Source: an uncultured Collinsella sp.
Lineage (GTDB): Bacteria > Actinomycetota > Coriobacteriia > Coriobacteriales > Coriobacteriaceae
Assembly: GCA_900555585.1 (NCBI GenBank)
Contig: USLT01000004.1
Location: 1-18,505, forward strand
Direction of reading: 5' to 3'
Length of the DNA stretch: 18,505 nucleotides
Shown: piece by piece, positions 1 through 8,467 of the stretch
How the letters are laid out: every line of letters begins with the position of its first letter
Position numbering within the stretch: position 1 is the first letter of the stretch
Position numbers and translations under genes: made by a program
Notes under the pieces: generated by a model
Seen by the model: only the letters and a program-made list of their open reading frames with translations
Database searches by the model: none
Told to the model about the DNA's origin: nothing

Positions 1-1019
1 CGCGGGAGTTCTCTCGAATGTCCCGCCAGCTCGACGATGCGCGCCGCGAGACCTCCGAGATGCTCGAGCGCGGGCGCGTGAGCACGGAGTCCCAGCTCGA
101 GCGTGTGCGCGAGGTGGTCGACGAGAAGCTCACGCGTACGCTCAACGACCGGCTCGCCACCTCGTTCAAGCAGGTGAGCGATCAGCTGGAGGCGGTCTAC
201 ACGGGGCTCGGGGACATGCGCAGCATCGCCTCGGGCGTCGGCGACCTGAAGCGCGTGCTCTCCAACGTCAAGACGCGCGGCATCCTGGGCGAGGTCCAGC
301 TCGGCGCGATCCTGGCGGACATCCTCGCGCCCGATCAGTACGCGGAGAACGTGGCGACGAAGCCGGGCGCCTCCGAGCGCGTCGAGTTCGCGGTCAGGCT
401 CCCCGTCGAGGGCGGCGGGCCCGTGTGGCTGCCCATCGATTCGAAGTTTCCCGGTGACGCCTACGAGCACGTTCGCCGCGCGGCGGACTCCGCCGACGCC
501 GAGGCGCTCGAAGCCGCCCGGAAGGCGCTCGAGCAGCGTGTCCGCGCCGAGGCCCGGGATATCCGCGACAAGTACCTCTCGGTGCCGGCGACTACCAATT
601 TCGGTATCCTCTTCCTGCCGTTCGAGGGGCTGTACGCCGAGGTCGTCGACCGCCCGGGTCTCATCGAGTCGCTGCAGCGGGACCTCCAGGTCGTGGTGGC
701 GGGGCCGTCGACCATGGCGGTGATCCTCAACAGCCTGCAGTTGAGCTACCAGACCTTCGCGTTCCAGCGCCGCGCGGACGAGATTCAGCGCGTGCTCGCG
801 GCCGTCAAAGCCGAGTTCCCGCGCTACCAGGCCGAGCTCCGTCGCGCCCTCAAGCAGATCGAGACCGCCGGCAGGACGGTCGACGGTATCATCAACACGC
901 GGACCAACGTCATGGAGCGCAAGCTGCAAAGCGTCACGGCGCTCGACGATGCGCGCGAGGCGGCGGGCGTCATCGGCTACGACGCCCCCGATGACCTCGA
1001 TTCGGACGCGTCGCTTTGA
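1..1019 (+). CDS. rmuC: DNA recombination protein RmuC (5'-truncated by window edge)
   Basis: The reading frame is open to the left edge (frame from base 3, 338 visible residues), so the ATG at 18 is probably internal and the N-terminal membrane/coiled-coil part lies outside the window. The visible N-terminus is charged and heptad-like (roughly the first 55 residues after the ATG). It is followed by the conserved RmuC core: GILGEVQLGAIL, WLPIDSKFPGDAYEHV and TTNFGILFLPFEGLYAEVV. RmuC is a nuclease-fold protein that limits recombination between inverted or short repeats and helps maintain genome stability; its biochemistry is poorly known. nth starts 45 nt downstream with no terminator between them, so the two are probably co-transcribed. 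The family call is firm; the start is not visible. Confidence 0.9.
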   Translation, partial: REFSRMSRQLDDARRETSEMLERGRVSTESQLERVREVVDEKLTRTLNDRLATSFKQVSDQLEAVYTGLGDMRSIASGVGDLKRVLSNVKTRGILGEVQLGAILADILAPDQYAENVATKPGASERVEFAVRLPVEGGGPVWLPIDSKFPGDAYEHVRRAADSADAEALEAARKALEQRVRAEARDIRDKYLSVPATTNFGILFLPFEGLYAEVVDRPGLIESLQRDLQVVVAGPSTMAVILNSLQLSYQTFAFQRRADEIQRVLAAVKAEFPRYQAELRRALKQIETAGRTVDGIINTRTNVMERKLQSVTALDDAREAAGVIGYDAPDDLDSDASL

Positions 1020-1064
1020 TATGCTGATTGGTAAATAGCACATCCATGTCATCAAGGGGGCGCC

Positions 1065-1733
1065 ATGCCGAGGGAGACGAACGCCGCCAAGCGCGAGCGA
1101 GCGATCGAGGTGTGCGAGCGCCTTAACAGGCGCTACGGCCCGGTCGAGTGCTTCTTGGACCATGCCAATCCGTTTCGCCTGGTCATTTCGGTGCTGCTGT
1201 CGGCCCAGACCACCGATGCGCAGGTGAACAAGGTGACGCCCGCGCTCTTCGAGCGCTGGCCCACGCCCGAGGCGATGGCCGCGGCGACGCCGGCGGAGGT
1301 CGCGGAGGTCATCAAGTCGCTCGGCTTCTATAAGACCAAGGCGAAGCATTGCGTCGAAGCGGCCCAGATGATCGTCGCCGATTACGGTGGCGAGGTGCCC
1401 GCCGATATGAAGGAGCTCGTGAAGCTTCCGGGCGTCGGTCGAAAGACCGCCAACATCGTGCTCAACGTCAGCTTCGGCATCGTCGAGGGGATCGCGGTGG
1501 ACACGCATGTCAACCGCATCGCGCATCGGTTGAAGTTGTCGCCCAAGACGCACGAGAAGGAGCCGCTCAAGACCGAGCAGGACCTGTTGAAGATCTTGCC
1601 GCGCGAGTATTGGAACGACGTGAACCACCAATGGATCATGCTGGGTCGCGAGATCTGCGACGCCCGCAAGCCCCTGTGCGGCGAGTGCCCGCTCTCCGAT
1701 ATCTGTCCGTCGTGCGGAGCGCTCGCCAAGTAG
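1065..1733 (+). CDS. nth: Endonuclease III (DNA glycosylase/AP lyase)
   Basis: The 222-residue product matches the usual Nth length. The helix-hairpin-helix LPGVGRKTAN (residues 121-130) carries the catalytic lysine K127. The AVDTH motif places the catalytic aspartate at D146. The C-terminal [4Fe-4S] loop is intact with Cys 198, 205, 208 and 214 in the C-x6-C-x2-C-x5-C spacing. The enzyme removes oxidised pyrimidines from DNA and nicks the abasic site by beta-elimination, the first step of base excision repair. The ATG start is supported by AAGGGGG a few bases upstream. It lies between rmuC and mfd, a run of genome-maintenance genes. A 145-nt gap with promoter-like sequence separates it from mfd. 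Confidence 0.97.
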   Translation: MPRETNAAKRERAIEVCERLNRRYGPVECFLDHANPFRLVISVLLSAQTTDAQVNKVTPALFERWPTPEAMAAATPAEVAEVIKSLGFYKTKAKHCVEAAQMIVADYGGEVPADMKELVKLPGVGRKTANIVLNVSFGIVEGIAVDTHVNRIAHRLKLSPKTHEKEPLKTEQDLLKILPREYWNDVNHQWIMLGREICDARKPLCGECPLSDICPSCGALAK

Positions 1734-1777
1734 CCCGTCGTCCGCGGCGCCCGCGCGCCGTCGGCTGTTCGCTGGGG

Positions 1778-1783
1778 TAGAAT
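1778..1783 (+). promoter_or_regulatory. Candidate -10 element for mfd
   Basis: TAGAAT (5 of 6 matches to TATAAT) lies about 95 nt upstream of the mfd start, after the end of nth. No convincing -35 box is visible 16-18 bp upstream, so this is a weak call made from the -10 hexamer and its position alone. Confidence 0.35.
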
Positions 1784-1811
1784 AGCCGCGAAATGAACCG
1801 CACGCTCCACC

Positions 1812-1836
1812 CGCTGGAACTTGCTTCCGGCGGGTT
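1812..1836 (+). other. Stable hairpin in the mfd 5' leader
   Basis: Arms 1812-1821 and 1827-1836 form a 10-bp stem with one T-G wobble pair and a CTTGC loop, followed by only three T residues. It lies about 20 nt after the expected transcription start of the -10 at 1778 and 40 nt before the mfd start codon. It could be a weak terminator for nth read-through, an attenuator, or a stabilising leader hairpin. The pairing is visible; the function is inferred. Confidence 0.45.
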
Positions 1837-1878
1837 TCGACCGTCCGATAGGGCGAGGGCCCGAGAGGGGAAAGATCC

Positions 1879-4800
1879 GTGCTGATCCACCGCATAGCCG
1901 CGCAACTCTATACCGCCGAGGCCCCCCGCCTCATCGAGGAGGCGCTCGACCGCGGCGAGGACGCGACGCTCGCCGTGTCGCAGTCGGGCCGCACCCTGAT
2001 GGTCGCGGCGCAATTCGCCCGCCGCCCGCGCCCCACGGTCTACATCGTCTCGGGCGAGGACTCGGCGGACCGCGCCTATCGGTCGCTCGCTGCCTATCTG
2101 GGTATCGAGCACGTGGCGCGCTTCCCCGAGCGAGTCGACCTGCCATGGAGGGACACCGCTCCGGACGATAGCGTGGTAGCCGCCCGTTGCGCCGCGCTCG
2201 GCCGGGTCGCGCGCGGCGAGCATTGCGTGATGGTCGCCTCGGCCCGCGCGTTGCTGCGCTGCGTTCCGCCCAGCGAGAGCCGCTATTGGGAGTCGAGGCG
2301 CTTCGCGGTGGGTGACGAGGTGCCTTTCGAGGACGTGCCCCGCCTGCTCGTCGGGATGGGCTACGCGAATTCCGACGCCGCCGACGCGCCGGGCTCCTTC
2401 TGGGTCCACGGCGACGCGGTCGACGTCTACCCCGCCCAGGCGGCGTCGCCGGTGCGCATGGAGTTCTTCGGCGACGAGATCGACCGCATCCGCCGCATGG
2501 TGGCCTCCACGGGCCAGACCATCGGCGACGAGGCGGCCGTCGAAGTCTATCCCTGCCGTGAGCTCGCGCTCACCGACGAGGCGGTCGCCCGCATCAGCGC
2601 CGCGCTCTACCAGCCCGCGCAAAGCGACACCGCCCTGGCGGCCATGCTCGAGCTCGTGCAGCAGCGCATCGCCACGCCCGAGCTCGACCGGTTCCTCCCC
2701 ATGCTCTACGAGCGCACCGAGAGTCCCCTGGCGCATGTGAGCCGCGAGGCGCTGGTGATCTTGTCCGAGCCTCGCTCGCTGTTCGATGATTGCATGCGCG
2801 CCTACGAGGACCTCGACCGCCGCGCGGGCGAGGCCAAGGTCGCGCGCCTGGACGGTCTGTACGTGCGCCCGCAGGAGCTCGACTTCGGTCGCCAGCAGCG
2901 CCTGAACTACGTGAGCCTTATCCGCGCGGGCGGAGCGGTGACCGCCGAGCTCAAGCTCGAGCAGCCGGCGCTCGCCGGCTCGGACAACAGGTTCATCTCA
3001 CGCGTCCAGGAGGTGGTCAACAACCGCTACGCCGTGCTGTTCGCGATCCCCGACCGCGGCGCCCGCGAGTCCATGGAGCTCGGGTTCACCGACGAGTCGA
3101 TCCCCTTCGAGGAGTCGCTCCAGGCCGACCCCGCGAACGCGGGCGGCTTCGGCGCGGACGCCCCGACCGTGGAGCTCCCGAGCGTCTCGCGCCGCCGCGC
3201 CGATGCGCTGAACGCCCGAGGGCTCGAGGAGGGCGCCTCCGGTCCGACCGTGCCGACCCTCACGCGCGGCCGCGTGACCTTCATCGACGCCGCCCTGCCT
3301 GCCGGCACGGTGGTCCCCGAGGCGCATCTCGCGGTGTTCTCGCTGGCCGACCTCAACGCGCGCATGGACGCCAAGCGCGCCCGCGGCCGGGCGCGTCGAC
3401 GCGTCGACGTGACCGAGGTCACCTTCCCCTTCAAGCCGGGCGACTACGTCGTGCACGCCACCCATGGCATCGCGCTGTTCGCCGAGATCGCGCGCCAGGA
3501 GGTCGCGGGGCGCGAGCGCGATTACTTCCTGCTCGAGTACGCCGACGGCGACAAGCTCTACGTCCCGCTCGAGCAAGTCGACCGCATCACGCGATACGTC
3601 GGCCCCGACGGGGCGAACCCGCGCCTCACGCGCCTCAACACGGCGGACTGGAGCCGTGCGACGACCAAGGCCCGCAAGAGCGCCAAGAAGCTGGCGTTCG
3701 ACCTCGTCGACCTGTACACGCGCCGCTCGTCCATCACCGGCTACGCGTTCGGGCCGGATACGCCCGACCAGGTCGAGATGGAGGAGAGCTTCCCCTACGA
3801 GCCGACGCGCGACCAGCTCGACGCCATCGCCGACATCAAGGGCGATATGGAGAGCACCAAGCCGATGGACCGCTTGCTCTGCGGCGACGTGGGCTTCGGC
3901 AAGACGGAGGTCGCGCTGCGCGCCGCCTTCAAGTGCGTGACGTGCGGCCGCCAGGTGATGGTGCTGTGCCCCACCACGATCCTGGCGCAGCAGCACTTCG
4001 AGACCTTCTTCGAGCGCTTCGCGCCCTTCGGGGTCGAGGTCGAGGTGCTCAGCCGATTCCGCACCCCCGCGCAGCAGCGCCGCGCGCTCGCCGCGTTCGC
4101 GGAAGGGCGCGTCGACGTGCTGGTCGGTACGCACCGCCTGCTCTCCTCCGACGTGAACCCGCACGACCTCGGTCTCGTCATCATCGACGAGGAGCAGCGT
4201 TTCGGCGTGCAGCACAAGGAGCAGCTGAAGAACATCCGCGAGCAGATCGACGTGCTCACGCTCTCGGCGACGCCCATTCCGCGAACCATGCAGATGGCGA
4301 TCTCGGGCGTCCGCGACATGAGCCTCATCACCACGCCGCCCACCGGGCGCCGCCCCGTCCAGGTCCATGTCGGCGAGTACGATCCCGACGTGGTGTCGGC
4401 GGCGATCCGCCTCGAGATGGGCCGCGGCGGGCAGGTGTACTACGTTTCGAACCGCGTGAAGACCATCGAGGACGCCGTGGAGCGCGTGCACGAGACGGCG
4501 CCCGAGGCCCGCGTGGGCGTGGCGCACGGCAAGATGAGCCCCCGCGAGGTCGAGGACGTGATGGTGCAGTTCGCCACCGGCAAGATCGACGTGCTCGTGG
4601 CCACGACCATCATCGAGAGCGGCATCGACAACCCGCACTCCAACACGCTGATCATCGAGGACTCGCAGCGCCTGGGCCTGGCGCAGCTCTACCAGCTCAA
4701 GGGCCGTGTCGGACGCTCCGCCACGCAGGCCTACGCGTACTTCATGTTCCCGGGCGAGCTTCCGCTCACGGAGGAGGCCACGGAGCGCCTGATGGCGCTC

Positions 4801-5475
4801 TCCGAGTTCCAGGACCTGGGCAGCGGCATGCGCATCGCCATGCGCGACCTCGAGATCCGCGGAGCGGGCTCGCTGGTGGGCGCCGAGCAGCATGGCAACC
4901 TGTCGAGCGTCGGTTTCGACCTGTTCACGCAGATGCTGGGGCAGGCGGTCGCCGAGGCGCGCGGCGAGGGCGGCGCCGACGTCGAGGAGTCGGGCGTGAC
5001 GATCAACCTGCCCGCCGATTTCTTCCTGAGCGAGGAGTACCTGCCCGCGGTGGACAAGCGCGTGCTGGTGTACCGCAGGCTCGCCGCTGCCGACGAGCTC
5101 GCCGTCGTGGACGCGGTGCAGGAGGAGTGCGAGAACGAGCACGGGGACCTGCCGCAGGCGGCTGCCAACCTGTTCGACCGCGCGCGCATCCGCATCCGCG
5201 CGGAGCGCCTGGGCCTGGAGAGCGTGGCGCTCACGCAGGGGCGCCTGGTGTTCCAGGGTGTGGACGTGCCCAAGACCGTCGCATTCGAGCTCAAGGGTCA
5301 GCTGGGGGCTATCAACTACCCCAAGAGCCGCAAGTTCACCGTGCCCTATCGCGCCGGAGCCGGCGTGGGGACGGGCGCGGGCCGCGGCATAGACGCGAGC
5401 GATGAGAGCATGACGTGCGTTCAGGCCGCGCTCGGCCTGCTCGTGCGCCTGGGCGCTTCCGGCGACGACGACTAG
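1879..5475 (+). CDS. mfd: Transcription-repair coupling factor (Mfd)
   Basis: The 1198-residue product has full Mfd length. The N-terminal part (about residues 1-450) corresponds to the UvrB-like damage-recognition module. A CarD-like RNA-polymerase-interaction domain begins at FKPGDYVVHATHG (from residue 518). The RecG-like superfamily 2 translocase follows, with Walker A GDVGFGKTE at 669-677, the DEEQ box at 770-773, LSATPIPRTMQMA, and a late helicase region including IIESGIDNPHSNT and QLKGRVGRS. The rest is the C-terminal regulatory domain. Mfd removes stalled RNA polymerase from lesions and recruits UvrA for transcription-coupled nucleotide excision repair. The start is GTG, chosen because GAGAGGGGAAAG sits just upstream and the protein then begins at the usual family position. 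It converges on the deoR-family gene. The huge antisense frames here are composition artefacts. Confidence 0.97.
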   Translation: MLIHRIAAQLYTAEAPRLIEEALDRGEDATLAVSQSGRTLMVAAQFARRPRPTVYIVSGEDSADRAYRSLAAYLGIEHVARFPERVDLPWRDTAPDDSVVAARCAALGRVARGEHCVMVASARALLRCVPPSESRYWESRRFAVGDEVPFEDVPRLLVGMGYANSDAADAPGSFWVHGDAVDVYPAQAASPVRMEFFGDEIDRIRRMVASTGQTIGDEAAVEVYPCRELALTDEAVARISAALYQPAQSDTALAAMLELVQQRIATPELDRFLPMLYERTESPLAHVSREALVILSEPRSLFDDCMRAYEDLDRRAGEAKVARLDGLYVRPQELDFGRQQRLNYVSLIRAGGAVTAELKLEQPALAGSDNRFISRVQEVVNNRYAVLFAIPDRGARESMELGFTDESIPFEESLQADPANAGGFGADAPTVELPSVSRRRADALNARGLEEGASGPTVPTLTRGRVTFIDAALPAGTVVPEAHLAVFSLADLNARMDAKRARGRARRRVDVTEVTFPFKPGDYVVHATHGIALFAEIARQEVAGRERDYFLLEYADGDKLYVPLEQVDRITRYVGPDGANPRLTRLNTADWSRATTKARKSAKKLAFDLVDLYTRRSSITGYAFGPDTPDQVEMEESFPYEPTRDQLDAIADIKGDMESTKPMDRLLCGDVGFGKTEVALRAAFKCVTCGRQVMVLCPTTILAQQHFETFFERFAPFGVEVEVLSRFRTPAQQRRALAAFAEGRVDVLVGTHRLLSSDVNPHDLGLVIIDEEQRFGVQHKEQLKNIREQIDVLTLSATPIPRTMQMAISGVRDMSLITTPPTGRRPVQVHVGEYDPDVVSAAIRLEMGRGGQVYYVSNRVKTIEDAVERVHETAPEARVGVAHGKMSPREVEDVMVQFATGKIDVLVATTIIESGIDNPHSNTLIIEDSQRLGLAQLYQLKGRVGRSATQAYAYFMFPGELPLTEEATERLMALSEFQDLGSGMRIAMRDLEIRGAGSLVGAEQHGNLSSVGFDLFTQMLGQAVAEARGEGGADVEESGVTINLPADFFLSEEYLPAVDKRVLVYRRLAAADELAVVDAVQEECENEHGDLPQAAANLFDRARIRIRAERLGLESVALTQGRLVFQGVDVPKTVAFELKGQLGAINYPKSRKFTVPYRAGAGVGTGAGRGIDASDESMTCVQAALGLLVRLGASGDDD

Positions 5476-5480
5476 AAAAT

Positions 5481-5506
5481 TCGCTTCAGGCGGTCGCCTG
5501 AAGCGA
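5481..5506 (-). terminator. Intrinsic terminator in the mfd/deoR convergent gap
   Basis: Perfect 12-bp inverted repeat (TCGCTTCAGGCG / CGCCTGAAGCGA) around a 2-base centre, so about 11 bp closed by a GGTC loop. On the minus strand the stem is followed by ATTTTC, so it best fits termination of the minus-strand DeoR-family gene. The stem starts 6 nt after the mfd stop codon and may also protect or end the mfd transcript, although the plus side lacks a T tract. Confidence 0.7.
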
Positions 5507-5563
5507 GTGGGTGATCGCACGTTTGCCCCGAGATTGTTCCGAGGAGCAATGTAATTTGTAATG

Positions 5564-6355
5564 TCAGACGAACATGATTTCCAGTTCGGGCGAGAGCTTC
5601 GAGAGCTTTCGTCGTAATTCCGGTTTCATTGCATTGTCGGTAACGAGTAAGTCGATGTCTGCAAGCCTAAGTGCTCCGAACGGGGCGTCTATTTCGAATT
5701 TGCTTGAATCGAGCATCATGATGCGCTTTGAAGAGCATTCCATTTGAGCTTGAAGCCAATTGGCTTGTTCAAGCTGATGAGTGGAAAACCCGTTTTTAAA
5801 GTTAAAGGCATTGGTGCACATGAAGGCGGTCGGAATGCAGTACCCATTCAGTTGGCGAACCGCTTCTGTGCCCCTCGTGTAGTGGTAGCCCGAGCGCACG
5901 AGGCCTCCTATAAAAATGATTTTAGAATCGGGGAGCAGGCGTTCGGCTGCCATGGCAATTTCAAAATCGCTGACAAATAGAGTGAGGTTGTGACGGCCTG
6001 CAAGCGAATTGACGAATTCCCGGCATGTGGTGCCAGCTTGTACGAGAAAGATGTCGCCATCGTTCACCAGCGATGCCGCGGCTCGTCCGATTCTGACCTT
6101 TTCGTCATGGTTGCTTACGGCAGCAGTTTCGAATTCCATTTCCAGGTTGCTTTGCGGCCGTATTGCGCCGCCATGGGTGCGACGTAGAAGTCCTTGTTGC
6201 TCGAGGAATCTGATGTCTTTCCTTACGGTCGCGCTGGAAACTTGGAAGCGCTCGCTCAGATCGTCGATACGAACGACGCCATCGTTTTCCAGAGATGCAA
6301 GAATGGCGTCACGCCTTTCTTCTAGGTAGAAGACCCGATGCGTATCGTCTGACAT
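5564..6355 (-). CDS. DeoR/GlpR-family transcriptional regulator of the adjacent sugar operon
   Basis: The 263-residue protein has a DeoR-type winged helix (about residues 11-65, with the recognition segment VSSATVRKDIRFLEQQGLLRRTHGGAI) and a C-terminal sugar-phosphate sensor of the DeoRC/ISOCOT fold (VQAGTT 105-110, IGGLVRSG 149-156, LDSSKF 215-220). The second in-frame ATG is chosen as start because AGGAG lies 5 nt before it; an ATG five codons upstream lacks such a site. Regulators of this family usually repress sugar-catabolic operons until a phosphorylated intermediate binds. It is divergent from the aldolase-PTS operon, which is therefore its likely target. Its base composition is much lower in GC than mfd. 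The inducer cannot be told from sequence. Confidence 0.9.
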   Translation of the reverse strand: MSDDTHRVFYLEERRDAILASLENDGVVRIDDLSERFQVSSATVRKDIRFLEQQGLLRRTHGGAIRPQSNLEMEFETAAVSNHDEKVRIGRAAASLVNDGDIFLVQAGTTCREFVNSLAGRHNLTLFVSDFEIAMAAERLLPDSKIIFIGGLVRSGYHYTRGTEAVRQLNGYCIPTAFMCTNAFNFKNGFSTHQLEQANWLQAQMECSSKRIMMLDSSKFEIDAPFGALRLADIDLLVTDNAMKPELRRKLSKLSPELEIMFV

Positions 6356-6390
6356 GAGAGCTCCTGTCATAAGGTTGCTTGACAGCTTTA

Positions 6391-6399
6391 CTTATAGCA
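6391..6399 (-). promoter_or_regulatory. Candidate extended -10 promoter of the deoR-family gene
   Basis: Read on the minus strand this is TGCTATAAG, an extended -10 (TGn plus TATAAG), about 36 nt upstream of the chosen start codon. The -35 region is poor. The CGAAA motif at 6406-6410 falls inside the promoter spacer, which suggests autoregulation. Confidence 0.45.
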
Positions 6400-6405
6400 T
6401 ACGAG

Positions 6406-6430
6406 CGAAATAAAGAGAAATGAACCGAAA
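6406..6430 (+). promoter_or_regulatory. Putative DeoR operator, first CGAAA pair
   Basis: CGAAA occurs at 6406-6410 and again at 6426-6430, start to start 20 bp (about two helical turns), with an A-rich spacer. It overlaps and extends upstream of the deoR-family promoter. The same arrangement recurs at 6488-6512. The repeats are directly visible; binding by the adjacent regulator is inferred. Confidence 0.45.
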
Positions 6431-6487
6431 CACGATTAGCGTTAAAAATCGACCATTCGCCGCAAATCAAAAGATATCAAATGCAAA

Positions 6488-6512
6488 CGAAAGTAAATGA
6501 TTAGAATCGAAA
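6488..6512 (+). promoter_or_regulatory. Putative DeoR operator, second CGAAA pair, over the aldolase promoter
   Basis: CGAAA at 6488-6492 and 6508-6512, again exactly 20 bp apart. The pair brackets a TAGAAT hexamer at 6502-6507 that is the best -10 candidate for the aldolase-PTS operon (no good -35 is seen). A bound repressor here would block RNA polymerase. Confidence 0.45.
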
Positions 6513-6541
6513 TAACCCAAACGAGGAAAGGCGGGTAGAAA

Positions 6542-7429
6542 ATGTTAATGAATCTGCGTGATATCTGTCAGATTGCGGAGCAGAATAACATGGCAGTTGC
6601 TGCGGTGAATGCAGCAAGTCTTGAGGCGATTCGCGCCGCAATCGTAGTGTCCGAGGAAACCGGCTATCCGATCATCATTCAACATGCTGAGGTTCATGAA
6701 TCTCTGGTGCCGCTTTCAACTATCGCTCCGATCGTCACATCGCTTGCCGAGCGGTCGAGCGCGCAGGTTTGTTTGCATCTTGACCACTGTGAGCATCTTT
6801 CGTATGCGCGGCGTGCCCTTGATTTAGGTTTTACAGGCGTAATGTTCGATGGTTCCGCGCTTCCTTATGAATTGAATGTTGAGCGTTCGTGCGCCGCTGC
6901 AGACATGTGCGCAGAGTTCTCGGCTGGACTTGAGTGTGAATTGGGGTCCATGGGGTCCCGAGAGGGCGGAGACGCTGACCGAGGAAGTACCGCTCAGCAG
7001 GCGGGGGCTATTTATACTGACCCCACGCAGGCGAGGGAATTCGTTTTGAGTACGGGTCTCGATGCGCTTGCGTGCTCGTTTGGTACGGTGCACGGACTGT
7101 ATTGCGGCGAGCCAAATCTGAATTTCGATGTTCTTGAGCAGATTCGCGCTCAAGTGAAGGTTCCTCTGGTCATGCATGGTGGTTCAGGGGTGTCCGACGA
7201 AGACAACAAGCGTGCAATTGACGCCGGCGTGCGAAAGATCAACTACTACACCTATGGAGTTAAGTATGCAGGCGAGGCGGTTCTCGACATGGTTCGCGAC
7301 CGTGAGAAGGGGAGCGAGCGGCCTGTTGTGTATTGGCATGATATGACGACGGCGGCGTATGAGTCGCTTGTTCGCACGTTTGACCATATCGTTAGGAATT
7401 TTGCCAATGGCGCCGATGCGCTTGCATAG
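6542..7429 (+). CDS. Class II ketose-bisphosphate aldolase (GatY/KbaY/Fba-like)
   Basis: The 295-residue protein has the metal-dependent aldolase signatures: HLDHCEH at 79-85 (catalytic Asp81, metal-binding His82), the ECELGSMGSREGG loop at 131-143, FGTVHG with metal ligand His184, and VMHGGSG with His212. The phosphate-binding NxxT reads NYYT at 234-237. Enzymes of this family cleave fructose- or tagatose-1,6-bisphosphate, or related ketose phosphates, into DHAP and an aldehyde. The substrate cannot be fixed here: the His-Asp-His is followed by Cys where Gly or His is usual, and NYYT replaces the commoner NVAT/NIDT. It is the first gene of an operon with a mannose-family PTS, so a catabolic role is likely. 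A GAGGAAAGG stretch about 10 nt upstream supports the ATG. No sugar kinase gene is nearby. Confidence 0.88.
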   Translation: MLMNLRDICQIAEQNNMAVAAVNAASLEAIRAAIVVSEETGYPIIIQHAEVHESLVPLSTIAPIVTSLAERSSAQVCLHLDHCEHLSYARRALDLGFTGVMFDGSALPYELNVERSCAAADMCAEFSAGLECELGSMGSREGGDADRGSTAQQAGAIYTDPTQAREFVLSTGLDALACSFGTVHGLYCGEPNLNFDVLEQIRAQVKVPLVMHGGSGVSDEDNKRAIDAGVRKINYYTYGVKYAGEAVLDMVRDREKGSERPVVYWHDMTTAAYESLVRTFDHIVRNFANGADALA

Positions 7430-7441
7430 GAGATGGTCTGA

Positions 7442-7867
7442 ATGAAGAAGATTCTTGTGGCGTCTCACGGGCACCTGGCGAGTGGAGTCAAAAGCGTGGC
7501 GAAGATCTTGCTTAGAGATGATAGCGCCATAACGGCCGTCGATTGCTATGTGGACGAAACGGATCCGCGCGAGAAGATACAAGCTTTCTTTGATGAATTG
7601 GATCCCGAGGATGATGCGATCGTATTTACCGATCTGCTGGGTGGCAGTGTCTGCAATATGGTCACGATGATGAAGCCATCGAATTACGGCGCCATTCATG
7701 TAACCGGCTTTAATTTGGCGGTTGTGCTCGAGTGCCTCATTTCCCCTGATCCATTTACCCCGCAGATGATCGATGCCGTGCTTGAGACGGGCTCTGGCCT
7801 AATGACGCGCGTGGAGGTTGATGATTCATGCGATGTAGTGGATGAAGAGGGCGACTTTTTCGAGTAA
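7442..7867 (+). CDS. PTS mannose/fructose/sorbose-family EIIA component
   Basis: The 141-residue cytoplasmic protein starts MKKILVASHGHLASG. His9 is equivalent to the phosphorylated His10 of E. coli ManX. A second family signature, FTDLLGGSVCN, lies at about residues 60-70. EIIA takes phosphate from HPr-P and passes it to EIIB. It begins 12 nt after the aldolase stop, with GGAG as the ribosome binding site, so the genes share one transcript. EIIA is a separate polypeptide here rather than fused to EIIB as in E. coli ManX. Confidence 0.93.
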   Translation: MKKILVASHGHLASGVKSVAKILLRDDSAITAVDCYVDETDPREKIQAFFDELDPEDDAIVFTDLLGGSVCNMVTMMKPSNYGAIHVTGFNLAVVLECLISPDPFTPQMIDAVLETGSGLMTRVEVDDSCDVVDEEGDFFE

Positions 7868-7906
7868 TGCAAGCGCCAATGGGCGAAAGAAGAAAGGTGA
7901 GTGCAG

Positions 7907-8404
7907 ATGATAGTGCAAATTCGTGTTGATGATCGCTTGATACATGGGCAAGTGACTCTTATGTGGGGCAAGGAGCTGAACACAAAGGGGATCCTGGTGG
8001 CGAACGACCATGCTGCACAGGACGCAACGCAGGCAGCAACCCTAAAAATGGCGTGTCCGCAGGAGCAGAAGCTGCTTATTAGGACGGTTGAAGATGCGAT
8101 AAGCGTTGCGAATGATCCCCGTGGGGCCCAGATGCGTATTTTCTGCCTGACGGCAAATGTCGAAGATGCATATCGTTTGGCATCGGCAGCGACTGGAAAC
8201 GTTGAAGCCGTGAACGTGGCGAACGCCGGGCGTTTCGACCGTTCTGACGATTCGAAGAAAGTGTTGCTCACGACTGGCGTGACGCTTAATCCGAGTGAAG
8301 TCGAGGCGGCTCGCAAGCTATGCGAGCTCGATCTGCCCGTGTACCACCAAGTCGGCGTAACGGATGCGAAAGTCAAGGTATCCGATTTGCTTGCAAAGCT
8401 GTAA
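7907..8404 (+). CDS. PTS mannose/fructose/sorbose-family EIIB component
   Basis: The 165-residue protein opens MIVQIRVDDRLIHGQV, the diagnostic EIIB(Man/Sor) motif, with phosphorylated His13. The ATG at 7907 is preferred over a GTG two codons earlier because AAGGTGA is then correctly spaced. EIIB transfers phosphate from EIIA to the sugar during transport through EIIC/EIID. It lies 39 nt after the EIIA gene and 63 nt before the EIIC gene. Length and motif are normal. The sugar is unknown. Confidence 0.93.
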   Translation: MIVQIRVDDRLIHGQVTLMWGKELNTKGILVANDHAAQDATQAATLKMACPQEQKLLIRTVEDAISVANDPRGAQMRIFCLTANVEDAYRLASAATGNVEAVNVANAGRFDRSDDSKKVLLTTGVTLNPSEVEAARKLCELDLPVYHQVGVTDAKVKVSDLLAKL

Positions 8405-8467
8405 TGGGGTCATTCCGTTTCGGAAGGACGCTGAGGTCTATATAGGCTGCATAGGAAAGGAGCTCGC

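Noticed and set aside
1636..2736. 366-codon minus-strand frame across the nth 3' end and mfd 5' end
   Set aside because: It overlaps two certain genes, is rich in Arg/Gly/Ala, and has no family signature.
2790..5405. 871-codon plus-strand frame inside mfd
   Set aside because: An alternative frame of mfd dominated by Arg, Pro and Ala; a composition artefact.
2998..5520. 840-codon open frame on the minus strand opposite mfd
   Set aside because: It mirrors the GC-rich third positions of mfd; low-complexity composition, no recognisable domain, and mfd is unambiguous on the other strand.
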